Shown here: piece by piece, positions 44,394 through 52,924 of the stretch
Numbering within the stretch: the stretch's first letter is position 1
Layout of the letters: each line of letters begins with the position of its first letter
Source: Longimicrobium sp.
GTDB lineage: Bacteria; Gemmatimonadota; Gemmatimonadetes; Longimicrobiales; Longimicrobiaceae
Reading direction: 5' to 3'
Assembly: GCA_036389795.1 (NCBI GenBank)
Contig: DASVWD010000234.1
Coordinates: 42,479 to 106,478 of the forward strand
Length of the DNA: 64,000 bases
Position numbers and translations under genes: made by a program
The notes under the pieces: generated by a model
Databases searched by the model: none
The model's input: only the letters and a program-made list of their open reading frames with translations
What the model was told of the DNA's origin: nothing

Positions 44394-44448
44394 ACCCTCT
44401 CCCGAAGTTGGGAGAGGGTTGCCGCTCTAAGGCGGCGGGTGAGGGCCC
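44394..44448. repeat. CCCTCTCCC double-hairpin repeat
   Basis: CCCTCTCCC / GGGAGAGGG (44396-44419) is followed by GCCGC-TCTAAG-GCGGC (44422-44437) and GGGTGAGGGCC. It has the same order of parts as the repeat at 19702. Confidence 0.8.
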
Positions 44449-44473
44449 CGCGCGGGCGCCAGTCGAAGCGGCC

Positions 44474-44520
44474 CGCACTCACGCACTCACGCACTCACGC
44501 ACTCACGCACTCACGCACTT
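44474..44520. repeat. 8-nt repeat array (CACTCACG)
   Basis: Six nearly identical units in a row, 65 bp upstream of the SWIM-domain start. Confidence 0.9.
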
Positions 44521-44584
44521 CCCCACCCCTCCCCAAACCCGCCTCCATGTGTTAAGATGTACGCTCCGTGCACTTTCGGAGCGA

Positions 44585-46420
44585 ATGTCGTTGCAAACAC
44601 AGGAAATCCAGCTACCCACCGAGAGCGAGGTCCGCCGGCGCGTCGGCGACGGCGTCTTCCGGCGCGGCGACGAGTACTGCCGGCGCGGGGCGGTGCTGTC
44701 GCTCAGCCGCCGCGGCGGGGCGCTCCTGGCCGAGGTCGCCGGGAGCGAGGCGGCGCCGTACCGCGTCACCGTCACCGTCGGCCGCCGCGGCGAGGTGCGG
44801 GCCGCCTGCACCTGCCCGTTCATGGAGGAGGGCGACGGCTGGTGCAAGCACGTGGTCGCCGCCCTGCTGCGCGCCGAGCGGGAGCCCGAGGCGGTGAGCG
44901 AGGAGCCCGCGCTGGAGACCCTGCTGGCGCCGCTCACCGCGGAGCAGCTCCGCGCGTTCGTGGCCCAGTGGGCCGGCGAGGACCCCGACGGCTACGACCG
45001 CGTGCGCGCCTACGCCGCACGCTGCCGCGAGCCCGGGGGAGGGCGCGAGTCGGTGGACGCCGTGCGCCGGGCCACCCGCCGCCGCGTGCGCCGCATCCTG
45101 CACTCGCTCGACCACCTGGACCCGCCCGAGACGCGCCGGCACGCGGGCGAGCTCGCCAGCGCGGTGGAGGAGGTGGTCGGCGAAGCGCTCGACTGCGCGC
45201 GCGGCGGGGAGTGCGCCGCCTCCCTGGCCATGCTGGAGGCGCTCACCGCCGAGTACGTCGCCGGCTGGACCCGGCTGGACGACTCCGACGGCGAGCTGGG
45301 GGCGGTGTTCTGGACCCTGGCCTCCGCCTGGGCCGAGTCCGTGCTCACCGCCCCCCTCACCCCCGAGGGGCGCCGCGTCCTGGCCGACCGGCTGCAGGAG
45401 TGGAGCGCCGAGGCGCGCAGGCACGGCGTCGACTCGTTCGACCTGGCCGTCGCCGCCGCCGAGGAAGGATGGGAGGCGCCGCGCGTGGCCCGCGCCCTCG
45501 CCGGCGAGCCCGTCGCCCCGCGCGAGGCGGCGGACGGTGGCGAGGACCCACGGGCGGACGAGGACGCCGGCGACGACGAGCACGGCTGGTCGTGGCGCGA
45601 CCTGGCGGAGATCCGCCTGGAGGTGCTGGAGCGCTCCGGGCGCCGCGAAGACGCGCTCCGCCTGGCGCTGGCCGAGGGGCTGCACGGGCGCGCCGCCGAC
45701 CTGCTGCTCGCCGGGGGCCGCGTGGACGAGGCGCTGGCCCTCGCCCTGGAGCACCCCGCCTCGCACGCCGAGACGCTGGCCCTGGCGCGCCGCCTGTGGG
45801 CCGAGGGCGAGGCGGAGCGCGCGCTGCAGCTGGGCGAGCGGGCGCTCGCGGACCCGGGCGCGAAAGACGCCGCGCCGCTGGCCGCCTGGGTGCGCGACCG
45901 CGCCCGCGAGGCCGGCCGCCCCGCGCTGGAGCTCAGGGCCGCGGAGCACGCCTTCGCCGCCGCGCCCGACCTCGCCGCCTGGCAGGCGCTGCGGCGCGCG
46001 GCGGGGCGCGAATGGCCGGCGCTGCGCGAGCGGATGCTGGAGCAGCTCCGTGCGGGGCCGCGCCGCCCCTGGCCGGGCGTGGTGGACGTCCTGCTGCACG
46101 AGGAGCGCTTCGCCGACGCGCTCGACGCGGTGGAGGAGAGCCGCGACTACGAGCTGGTGGGCCGCGTGGCGGACGCCTGCGCCGAGCGCCTCCCCGCGCG
46201 CGTGATCCCCCTCTGCCGCGGGCACGCGGAGGCGATCATGGACGCGGGGCAGTCCGGCGCCTACGGCGCCGCGGCCCGCTGGCTGCGCCGCGCCAGGCGG
46301 GCGTACGCCGCCGCCGGCCGCGAGCGCGAGTGGAGCGAGTACCTGGCGCGGCTCCTCGCCCGCCACCAGAAGAAGCACCGGCTCCGGCCGATCCTCGAGT
46401 CGCTGGCCCGGCCCACCTAG
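44585..46420 (+). CDS. SWIM zinc-finger protein with long helical-repeat region
   Basis: 611 residues. The SWIM motif is Cys75-x-Cys77 (ACTCPF) and Cys87-x-His89 (WCKHV). The remaining 500 residues are Ala/Arg/Glu-rich helices resembling TPR or other superhelical repeats (EDALRLALAEGLHGRAADLLLAGGRVDE as two units). The SWIM finger binds zinc and usually DNA or protein. An extended -10-like GTGTTAAGAT lies at 44549-44558, giving a very short leader. The role is unknown; the layout is seen in several uncharacterised bacterial SWIM proteins. Confidence 0.85.
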   Translation: MSLQTQEIQLPTESEVRRRVGDGVFRRGDEYCRRGAVLSLSRRGGALLAEVAGSEAAPYRVTVTVGRRGEVRAACTCPFMEEGDGWCKHVVAALLRAEREPEAVSEEPALETLLAPLTAEQLRAFVAQWAGEDPDGYDRVRAYAARCREPGGGRESVDAVRRATRRRVRRILHSLDHLDPPETRRHAGELASAVEEVVGEALDCARGGECAASLAMLEALTAEYVAGWTRLDDSDGELGAVFWTLASAWAESVLTAPLTPEGRRVLADRLQEWSAEARRHGVDSFDLAVAAAEEGWEAPRVARALAGEPVAPREAADGGEDPRADEDAGDDEHGWSWRDLAEIRLEVLERSGRREDALRLALAEGLHGRAADLLLAGGRVDEALALALEHPASHAETLALARRLWAEGEAERALQLGERALADPGAKDAAPLAAWVRDRAREAGRPALELRAAEHAFAAAPDLAAWQALRRAAGREWPALRERMLEQLRAGPRRPWPGVVDVLLHEERFADALDAVEESRDYELVGRVADACAERLPARVIPLCRGHAEAIMDAGQSGAYGAAARWLRRARRAYAAAGREREWSEYLARLLARHQKKHRLRPILESLARPT

Positions 46421-46583
46421 ACTGCCATCTCCCTCCCCGCGCGAAAATCCTCGCTCCCATGTGGGCCCGCCGTTAGCTTGGGACCGCGAAACCTGGTCCC
46501 CGTCCACCCGTAGTACCCACGCCCGGGCACCGCCCGGCTCCGAGTCCCGATTCGCCTCCCCCCACATCCACAAGGAGTATCGA

Positions 46584-47132
46584 ATGGCTCGCTCGCTGAC
46601 CGAACGGATGATCGGCGCCGCCATGCTGGACGTGTCGGTTTACGAGGAGGTGGAAGCGGACACCACCGCGACCGGCCAGGCCGCCCTGGTCGTCGCCATC
46701 GTCGCCATCTGCTCCGCCATCGGCGCGGCGGGCAATGGGGGCAAGGGAATCATCGGCGCGGTGATCAGCGCCTTCATCGGGTGGGTGATCTGGGCGGCGC
46801 TCACCTATGCGATCGGCACCGGGCTCTTCAGGGGAACGGCCACCATCGGCGAGCTGCTGCGCACGCTGGGCTTCGCCATGAGCCCCGGGGTGCTCTACAT
46901 CCTCGGCTTCATCCCGATCCTGGGGCCGCTGGTGGCGATCGTGGTGAAGATCTGGATGCTGGTTACCGGCGTGGTCGCCATCCGCCAGGCGCTCGACATC
47001 GACACGGGGAAGGCGGTGCTCACCGCGCTGATCAGCTGGCTCGTCATGATCGTCGTCGGCATCATCATCGCCATGATCGTCGCCGGCGTGGCCCTCACGG
47101 GTGCGGCCATCGGCGCGGCCTTCGGCCTCTGA
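46584..47132 (+). CDS. YIP1-family membrane protein
   Basis: 182 residues from the ATG at 46584, with AAGGAG six bases upstream. About five membrane helices; MIGAAMLDVSVYEEVEADTTATGQA then GELLRTLGFAMSPGVLYILGFIPILGPLVAIVVKIWML are characteristic of the bacterial YIP1 domain. The function of bacterial members is unknown. It is followed by a strong terminator. Confidence 0.85.
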   Translation: MARSLTERMIGAAMLDVSVYEEVEADTTATGQAALVVAIVAICSAIGAAGNGGKGIIGAVISAFIGWVIWAALTYAIGTGLFRGTATIGELLRTLGFAMSPGVLYILGFIPILGPLVAIVVKIWMLVTGVVAIRQALDIDTGKAVLTALISWLVMIVVGIIIAMIVAGVALTGAAIGAAFGL

Positions 47133-47188
47133 CCGGTGACGGAGGCGGGAACGGTGCCGAGCGTGAGGTGATGCCGAAGATGGGCAAG

Positions 47189-47226
47189 CGAAGCCGCCCG
47201 GCGGGAAGTCCCGCCGGGCGGCTTCG
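47189..47226. terminator. bidirectional intrinsic terminator
   Basis: 18-bp stem (47189-47206 with 47209-47226) and a 2-nt loop, with GTGTT after it. It lies between the YIP1 gene and the convergent small gene. Confidence 0.75.
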
Positions 47227-47233
47227 TGTTGGC

Positions 47234-47428
47234 TCAGAGGCCGTTCGGGCGCGGCCTCTCCAGCAGCAGGGGAGCGTACTTCCGGTGGAACGCGGGCGCC
47301 AGGCGGAGGCAGAAGTCCTCCGTGGTGCCGCCGCGCGCCAGGTAGCGCCGCATGAGCGCGCACTGCAGCGCGACGTAGGCCGCGAACCCGGTCGGGCACT
47401 CCTCGACGAACCGACGTGCAAGCTCCAT
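47234..47428 (-). CDS. small hypothetical protein
   Basis: 64 residues (MELARRFVEECPTGFAAYVA at the start). A strong ribosome site GGAAGG precedes the ATG at 47428; a GTG at 47449 would add seven residues including that site. It is helical with several aromatic and Cys residues (Cys11, Cys23, Cys40 region). I do not recognise it. The good ribosome site and the terminator 8 bp past the stop support a real gene. Confidence 0.6.
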   Translation of the reverse strand: MELARRFVEECPTGFAAYVALQCALMRRYLARGGTTEDFCLRLAPAFHRKYAPLLLERPRPNGL

Positions 47429-47693
47429 AGGGTCCTTCCTTTCCGGCACCGTACCCCGGTGCCGGGCCGGTCAAAGGCATTGGCCGTGCCGCTTGGCTCA
47501 TCGCCGCTGAATCCGCGCAAATGCTTTGCGTTTCAACGGGTTTTCCCGGCACGGCCCGAGCCCGCGTGTTCCAGCGATGGGACAGTTGCCCCCGCGAGGG
47601 GACAGCGTTCCGTTACAACCTCTCCTGGAAATAACGTCCCGGAGGGTGATACGTCTGACGGCGGGGGCGAGGTTTCAGGGACCGGCGGGAAGA

Positions 47694-48137
47694 TCAGGGC
47701 CCGAAGTACTCGGCGGGCGTGGAGACGCTCACGTCGCAGAAGCGACGGATCTTCTCGAAGTCGCGGAGGTTCTCGGTCACGACGGTGGCGTTGGCACGCT
47801 TCGCGGTCCGCGCGATCAGCACGTCACGCAGGAGCCGCTGCTGCTCTTCTTTCGGGATGGCGCTCGTATGGCCGACGCGGCGCGACCTGAGGCCGCGGTA
47901 GAGGGAGTTGAGGATCTTCCCGGCCATCCACCAGTCTTCGCCGTTGGGGACGAGGAGCTTGCCTTCAGCCTCGTACTGCTTGCGGAAGGCGTCCCAGGCA
48001 CGAATCTCCGCCGCGTCGGATGCACCCGCGGTGAGCTCCTGGAGCACCACCGCGGACAGGAGAGAGCTGCGAGGATAGTTCTTGCCTGAAAGCTTGGCCA
48101 GGACGTTCGTGTCGAACGTGACAGGAGTCGATGTCAA
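47694..48137 (-). CDS. PIN-domain toxin (VapC-like)
   Basis: 147 residues. The acidic PIN residues are visible: Asp9 in FDTNVL, Glu in VVLQELTAG, Asp in LLRDVLIARTAKR and Asp/Glu in TENLRDFEKI. PIN toxins are metal-dependent ribonucleases. The ATG overlaps the stop of the upstream antitoxin candidate by ATGA, the usual order of toxin-antitoxin operons. At 147 residues it is slightly longer than typical VapC. Confidence 0.88.
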   Translation of the reverse strand: MTSTPVTFDTNVLAKLSGKNYPRSSLLSAVVLQELTAGASDAAEIRAWDAFRKQYEAEGKLLVPNGEDWWMAGKILNSLYRGLRSRRVGHTSAIPKEEQQRLLRDVLIARTAKRANATVVTENLRDFEKIRRFCDVSVSTPAEYFGP

Positions 48138-48466
48138 TCCAGGCGCCCCTCGGCCTCCCGACGTGCACGCACCTTCTTCAAGAACTTGAAGAACAACTCG
48201 TCCGTTTCGGACGTGGACAATTCACGGCGCGGCCGGCCGTCGGCATCGGCCCGGAACAGCCTCGCCGAGAGCTTCCGCGCCAGGGGGTTGGCCGCCTCGT
48301 AGGCCTCACCCTCCGTGTCGAAAACCGCCTCGGTGCGGCGGCCCACGCGCACGGCGAAACGGCCGTCGACGGGGACGATGCGCACGTGGGTGCTGCGACG
48401 CCTGGGAGCGCTGCCGTTGGTGGGCTCGGGGCCGTTCGCGGGCACCTTGGGCTGCTTCGTGGCCAT
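48134..48466 (-). CDS. candidate antitoxin (DUF2188-like) of the PIN pair
   Basis: 110 residues. The middle STHVRIVPVDGRFAVRVGRR and FDTEGEAYEAANPLARK resembles DUF2188, a small beta-rich domain in which EGEAYEAANPLA is the typical helix. The C-terminal third is charged and helical (LFFKFLKKVRARREAEGR), suitable for wrapping the toxin. It precedes and overlaps the PIN toxin. Antitoxin function is inferred from position; a DUF2188-like antitoxin is unusual. Confidence 0.75.
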   Translation of the reverse strand: MATKQPKVPANGPEPTNGSAPRRRSTHVRIVPVDGRFAVRVGRRTEAVFDTEGEAYEAANPLARKLSARLFRADADGRPRRELSTSETDELFFKFLKKVRARREAEGRLD

Positions 48467-48490
48467 CGATCCAGAAGGCGGAGGTTCCTG

Positions 48491-48524
48491 CCGTACGAAG
48501 TGAATCTGGCCGCAAACCGTACGG
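48491..48524 (-). promoter_or_regulatory. paired CCGTACG sites upstream of the antitoxin
   Basis: CCGTACGA (48491-48498) and the palindrome CCGTACGG (48517-48524) are 26 bp apart, centred about 40 bp before the antitoxin start. Their spacing and place suit an autoregulatory operator. TTGTAA just upstream could be a -35. Confidence 0.4.
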
Positions 48525-48595
48525 ACCTTACAAGCTAATCACGGCCCGAAGATCCCGCAAGCGACTCCCGGCAGGATCTTCTCCTCTGCGCGCCC

Positions 48596-50014
48596 TCACC
48601 GGTCCACGTAGGTCTCGAAGAAGCCGGGGGCGCGGCCGATCACCCGGCCGCCTTCCTCGATGGTGGCCACGCCGCGCATCTGCACGAACCAGCGGCGGCG
48701 GGGGCGGCGCATGTCCGTCACGTGCGCGGCGGCGACGTCCACCGTCACCTCGAGCCCCCTGCGGCGGTCCGCGAAGGTGAAGCGGCGGGGGACGGAGACC
48801 GTCGCGGCGCCGGCGCGCTGCGGGCGCATCTCGGCGAACTCGATCGGGCCGGGGCGGTAGACGCCGCGCACGCCGCGCCCGTCCACCAGGTACGCGAAGA
48901 GCCCCTCCGCGGCCGTGGAGTCGCCGCGGACGACGCCGTAGAGGAGCGAGAGGCCGGCGTCCGAGGCGGAGCCCCACTCCCACGAGACGTCGCGCCAGAC
49001 GCCCCAGTTGTGGTCGTGGTACGCCTGCGCGCCGCGCACCGCCTCGCAGCGGGGGAGGCAGACGGTGCCCTCGGCGGTGGCGTACAGCGCGGGGGCCACG
49101 TAGCCGGAGACCAGCGCGGACCCGCCGATGTCGGTGGGGGGGAAGTAGCGGCGCGGTGACGGCCGCACGCGGAGGTCCACCCGCACCCCGCCCGCGTCGC
49201 CGCGCACGCGGTACGCATCTCCCTCGAAGCGCACGAACGCGCCGCCGCCGAAGCTCAGGTCCGGCGAGGCGGTGTCGAAGCGGACCTGGTCGCCCGTGAC
49301 GTCGCGCTCCAGCGAGCGGTGCGTGCCGCCGGGCTCGCGCACGGTGATCAGCACGCGCCCGCCCCAGCGGCCGGGGACGCCCACCAGGCCGCCCACCATC
49401 AGCGTCACGTAGAGCCAGCGGCGCTCGTCGAGCACCACGTTGAAGTAGTGCCACTCGGCCCAGGTGGAGTCGAGCGCCGCGCCGGCCGGACGGTGGAAGT
49501 GGTCGATCTCGCGGAAGAGCTCGTCCGGCGTGGGCGAGGTCCAGCGGCGGTCGGCCTCGGAGTCGGCCCAGCGGCCGGAGAGGAGGGCGGCCGCGGCGCC
49601 GGCCGCGCGGGCGCGCGAGGGGATCTCGCCCGTGGCGACGCTCGGCCAGCGGCGGCCGCCGGCGAACAGCTCCACGCTCGCGCCGTCGATCAGCGGGCTG
49701 GCGGCGGCGATGCCCAGCTCGTCGCGGGCGCGGGGCGACTCCAGCACGTTGCGGTGGACGAAGCGCGCGTGGTCGATCCCGATGAACAGCGAGGCGACGC
49801 CGCCGGCCTTGAGCATCTCGGCGCTCACGCCGGAGGGGACCACCACCACGTCACCGCCGCCCACAAGCTCCTTGTCGCGCGCCTGCAGGAGCATCGCCTC
49901 GCCCACGGCGAGCAGCACCACCATCGTGGCCACACCCAGGGCGTAGCCGGCCAGGAGGAAGGCGGCGCGCCCGGGGCGGTTGCGCAGCTCGGCCCAGACC
50001 AGGCGCGCGATCAT
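48596..50014 (-). CDS. ABC-exporter component: membrane-anchored permease-like N-terminus fused to AttH/CrtC-like domain
   Basis: 472 residues. Residues 1-60 (LVWAELRNRPGRAAFLLAGYALGVATMVVLLAVGEAMLLQARDKEL in outline) look like the first helix and start of a MacB/FtsX permease. The rest is soluble beta-structure with AYHDHNWGVWRDVSWEWG, the hallmark of AttH/CrtC (hydroxyneurosporene-synthase-like) domains. In AttEFGH systems AttH is a separate protein, so the fused anchor is odd. The ATG overlaps the ATPase stop by ATGA. There are no FtsX C-terminal helices, so it is not a complete permease. Confidence 0.75.
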   Translation of the reverse strand: MIARLVWAELRNRPGRAAFLLAGYALGVATMVVLLAVGEAMLLQARDKELVGGGDVVVVPSGVSAEMLKAGGVASLFIGIDHARFVHRNVLESPRARDELGIAAASPLIDGASVELFAGGRRWPSVATGEIPSRARAAGAAAALLSGRWADSEADRRWTSPTPDELFREIDHFHRPAGAALDSTWAEWHYFNVVLDERRWLYVTLMVGGLVGVPGRWGGRVLITVREPGGTHRSLERDVTGDQVRFDTASPDLSFGGGAFVRFEGDAYRVRGDAGGVRVDLRVRPSPRRYFPPTDIGGSALVSGYVAPALYATAEGTVCLPRCEAVRGAQAYHDHNWGVWRDVSWEWGSASDAGLSLLYGVVRGDSTAAEGLFAYLVDGRGVRGVYRPGPIEFAEMRPQRAGAATVSVPRRFTFADRRRGLEVTVDVAAAHVTDMRRPRRRWFVQMRGVATIEEGGRVIGRAPGFFETYVDR

Positions 50015-50769
50015 CGGCCGGCGCTCACCACCAGCCCGTCGGCCATCTCCACCACGCGGCCGGCGTGGCGGGCGACGTCGGGGTCGTGGGTGACGATCAC
50101 CATGGTGGTGCCGTCGGCGTTCAGGCGGGCGAAGAGGGAGATCACCTCCTCGCCGGTGCGGCGGTCCAGCTCGCCGGTGGGCTCGTCGGCGAAGAGCACC
50201 TCGGGGCGGTTGGCCAGCGCGCGGGCGATGGCGACCCGCTGCTGCTCGCCGCCGGAGAGGTGCGGCGGGCGGTGCTCCAGCCGGTGCCCCAGCCCCACGT
50301 ACTCCAGCAGCTCGCGCGCGCGCCGCCGCCGCTCCGGCCTGGGCACGCCCGCTTCGGCCATCGGCAGCTCCACGTTCTCGGCGGCGCTGAGCACGGCCAG
50401 CAGGTGGAAGCGCTGGAAGATGAAGCCCAGCCGCCGGAGCCGGAGCGCCGAGCGCGCCCGCTCGCCGAGCGCGTAGAGCGGCTCGCCGAGGAGCCTCACC
50501 TCGCCCGCGGTGGGCGGGTCGATCCCCGCCAGCACGTTCAGCAGCGAGCTCTTCCCGCAGCCGGACGGGCCCACCACGGCCACCATCTCCCCCGCGTCCA
50601 CGTCCAGGTCCACGCCGCGCAGCGCGCGCACGGCGTCGCCCCCGTACGGGTACTCCTTCACGATCCCGCGGGCCTCGATCACGCGGCGCATACCGGCGGA
50701 TGCGTCGTCCGGCACCGTCATCTGCTCTTCTGTTATTCCCGAACGTGTCTCAGTCATTCCATCTCTCAT
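50011..50769 (-). CDS. ABC transporter ATPase (MacB/LolD/AttE type)
   Basis: 252 residues. Walker A GPSGCGKSS, the Q-loop FIFQRFHLL, signature LSGGEQQRV, Walker B VLFADEPTGELD and switch VTHDPD are all intact. Sequence style is that of the LolD/MacB branch, which powers mechanotransmission by FtsX-type permeases rather than import. Starts at 50769 or 50757 are possible. The next gene overlaps by ATGA; the permease genes lie upstream beyond a 42-bp interspersed repeat. Confidence 0.95.
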   Translation of the reverse strand: MRDGMTETRSGITEEQMTVPDDASAGMRRVIEARGIVKEYPYGGDAVRALRGVDLDVDAGEMVAVVGPSGCGKSSLLNVLAGIDPPTAGEVRLLGEPLYALGERARSALRLRRLGFIFQRFHLLAVLSAAENVELPMAEAGVPRPERRRRARELLEYVGLGHRLEHRPPHLSGGEQQRVAIARALANRPEVLFADEPTGELDRRTGEEVISLFARLNADGTTMVIVTHDPDVARHAGRVVEMADGLVVSAGR

Positions 50770-50815
50770 CTCGTGCTCACAGGCGATTGCGCCGGGAGCG
50801 GCCCACCAGCGGGGG

Positions 50816-50857
50816 CGAGTAGATCCCTCGGGTCGCTACCGCGCCCCTCGGGATGAC
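50816..50857 (-). repeat. 42-bp GTCATCCCGAGG...GGATCTACTCG repeat, copy 1
   Basis: Reverse complement of 59648-59689 with a few changes. It sits in the 124-bp gap between the permease stop (50894) and the ATPase start, inside what should be one operon. Confidence 0.85.
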
Positions 50858-50893
50858 ATCGTATCGGGGCCGAGGTTTTCTCTACCGATCGAA

Positions 50894-52072
50894 TCACTCC
50901 GCCTCCTCGCGCAGGGCCTGGGCGAGGGAGGCGCGGACGGCGCCCAGGCCGGGGACGCAGCCGGCGAGGGCGCCGATGGCGATCACCAGGCCCACGGCCA
51001 GGCCCACGCGCCCGGCCTCCCAGGCGAAGAAGGTCATCCGCGCGGGGATGCCGGGGAAGGAGAGGAGGATCCGGTCCAGCCGCCCCGCCATCCACAGCCC
51101 CAGCGGCAGCCCCGCCAGGCACCCCAGCGCCGCCAGCGCCAGCCCCTCGGCCACCACGGCCAGCAGGATGCGCCGCCCCGCCACGCCGATGGCCCGGAGC
51201 GTGGCGATCTCGCCGAAGCGCTCGCGCACGCCGATGGTCACGATGGTGGCCACCAGGAGCGCGGTGACCACCATCGACACGCTCCCCAGGATCGCCGCGA
51301 GCTGCCTGAAGTAGCTGAGCCGGCGGTCCATCTCCACCATCAGCTCGCGGGTGGAGTAGGTGGAGACCTCGGGGACGGCGGCGGTGATGCGGCGCGCGAG
51401 CGAATCCTCGTCCACCCCCTCGGCCGCGGCCACGCCGAAGAGCGAGACCTCGCCCGCGCGCCCCGTGGCCGCCCGCACGTCGTCGATGTGCAGCGCCAGC
51501 GAGTGCTGGCCCTCGTAGTCGAAGACGAAGTCACCGAAGCCGGCCACGCGGTACATCCGCGTCTCGCGCGCCCGGCCGAGCGAGACGTCCAGGTCGCCCG
51601 CCAGCGTGATCGAGTCTCCCACCGACAGCCCCTCGTCGCGCGCCAGCGGTTCGCTCACGACCACCTCGCCGCGCCCGGGCTCGCGCCCCTCCACCACGCG
51701 GTAGAGGAACTGCGCGCGCGGGTCGATGCCGACGGTGAAGAGCGGCGGGCCGGCGCTGTCGCCCTCCGCCACGCGGAGCTGGGCGCCGAGCACCGCCGCC
51801 ACCGAGCGCACCCCCGGGACGGCGGCGATGCGGCGGCCCACCTCCTCGCCGTCGGGGATCCCGGCCTCGCTGTCGAAGGGGAGCGTGCCCTTCGGGGTGA
51901 CGCGCATGCTGTAGCCCGTCATCCCCAGCACCTCGCCGAAGGAGACGGTGAGCCCCGAGGCGAGCATGGTCATGTCGATCAGCAGCGCGGCCGAGACGGC
52001 GATCCCCGCCAGCGCCAGCAGCGTGCGGCCGCGGCGGCGGAAGAGGGCGCGGAGCGAGGCGGCGACGATCAC
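50894..52072 (-). CDS. FtsX-like ABC permease
   Basis: 392 residues from a GTG at 52072. The first helix (about 17-38) is followed by a large periplasmic domain (40-250) and three C-terminal helices (about 262-285, 310-335 and 350-375) with GVRERFGEIATLRAIGVAGRRI, the FtsX/MacB layout. The GTG overlaps the stop of the upstream permease (GTGA). Together with the ATPase and the AttH-like protein this forms an AttEFGH-like exporter; the cargo is unknown. Confidence 0.9.
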   Translation of the reverse strand: MIVAASLRALFRRRGRTLLALAGIAVSAALLIDMTMLASGLTVSFGEVLGMTGYSMRVTPKGTLPFDSEAGIPDGEEVGRRIAAVPGVRSVAAVLGAQLRVAEGDSAGPPLFTVGIDPRAQFLYRVVEGREPGRGEVVVSEPLARDEGLSVGDSITLAGDLDVSLGRARETRMYRVAGFGDFVFDYEGQHSLALHIDDVRAATGRAGEVSLFGVAAAEGVDEDSLARRITAAVPEVSTYSTRELMVEMDRRLSYFRQLAAILGSVSMVVTALLVATIVTIGVRERFGEIATLRAIGVAGRRILLAVVAEGLALAALGCLAGLPLGLWMAGRLDRILLSFPGIPARMTFFAWEAGRVGLAVGLVIAIGALAGCVPGLGAVRASLAQALREEAE

Positions 52073-52881
52073 CGCTCCCCCAGCTTCTGCGGCGGCACGG
52101 TGACCACGCGCCAGGCGGCCAGCGCGCCGGCGGCCACTCCCAGCGCCAGCCCCAGCAGCGCCGCCAGGAGCACGATGCGCGGCGTGACCAGCGCGAAGCG
52201 GAGCGTGGTGTCGTAGACGCGGGCGTAGTGCGCGTTGACCAGGCGCGCCGACACGAGCCCCAGCCCCGCGCCGGCCGCGCTGCCCGCGATCGCGATGAGC
52301 ACCGCCTCGATCACGATGGCGCGGAAGACGGTGCGGCGGCTGATGCCGATCAGCCGCAGCATCGACACGTCGCGGCGGCGCTCGTCCACGCGGATCACCA
52401 TCACGCAGAGGAGGAAGATGGCGCTCGCCAGGATGGTGACCACGCCGATGGCGTCGTGGAAGCGCGAGACCACGGCGAAGGTGGCGCTGGTCTCGCGGGC
52501 CAGCGCGGCGCTCCCGTAGGCGCGCGTGCCGAAGGCGATCCCCTCGATCCAGCGCGCGGCCGAGTCGGCGCGGGCGCCGGGGGCCAGCGCCACGGCGAAG
52601 CGGTCCACGCGGTCGGCCTTGCCGGTGAGCGCCTGCAGGTCGGGGAGGTGGAAGCGCACCTCGTACTCGTTGCGTGCGATGCGGTTGGGGTCCGCCTCGC
52701 GCTCGAAGACGCCGGCCACCACGAACGGCCGCGGCGCGTCCCGCGCGGCCAGCGAGCGCACGCGCACGGTGTCGCCCACGGCGAGCGGCACGGACTCGGC
52801 CAAGCGCCGCTCGACCAGCACCTGAGGGAGCGGGCCGGGCGCCTGCGCGAGCGCGGCGGCGACGGCGAGGGCGGCGATCAT
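52069..52881 (-). CDS. short FtsX-like ABC permease
   Basis: 270 residues from the ATG at 52881 (a GTG at 52887 is also possible). A signal-like first helix is followed by only about 110 residues of periplasmic domain, then three helices (about 145-168, 190-212 and 235-258) with DERRRDVSMLRLIGISRRTVFRAI. It is shorter than the 392-residue partner, lacking the first half of the usual periplasmic domain. It may be naturally compact or N-terminally trimmed: an 8-nt repeat array lies 10 bp upstream of the start. Confidence 0.82.
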   Translation of the reverse strand: MIAALAVAAALAQAPGPLPQVLVERRLAESVPLAVGDTVRVRSLAARDAPRPFVVAGVFEREADPNRIARNEYEVRFHLPDLQALTGKADRVDRFAVALAPGARADSAARWIEGIAFGTRAYGSAALARETSATFAVVSRFHDAIGVVTILASAIFLLCVMVIRVDERRRDVSMLRLIGISRRTVFRAIVIEAVLIAIAGSAAGAGLGLVSARLVNAHYARVYDTTLRFALVTPRIVLLAALLGLALGVAAGALAAWRVVTVPPQKLGER

Positions 52882-52890
52882 GACCACACG

Positions 52891-52924
52891 GTGCGAAGTG
52901 CGAGAGTGCGAAAGTGCGAGAGTG
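52891..52924. repeat. 8-nt repeat array next to the exporter start
   Basis: Four units of the GTGCGAAA/GTGCGAGA type, 10 bp upstream of the short permease start, where a promoter or 5' coding region would be expected. Confidence 0.8.
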
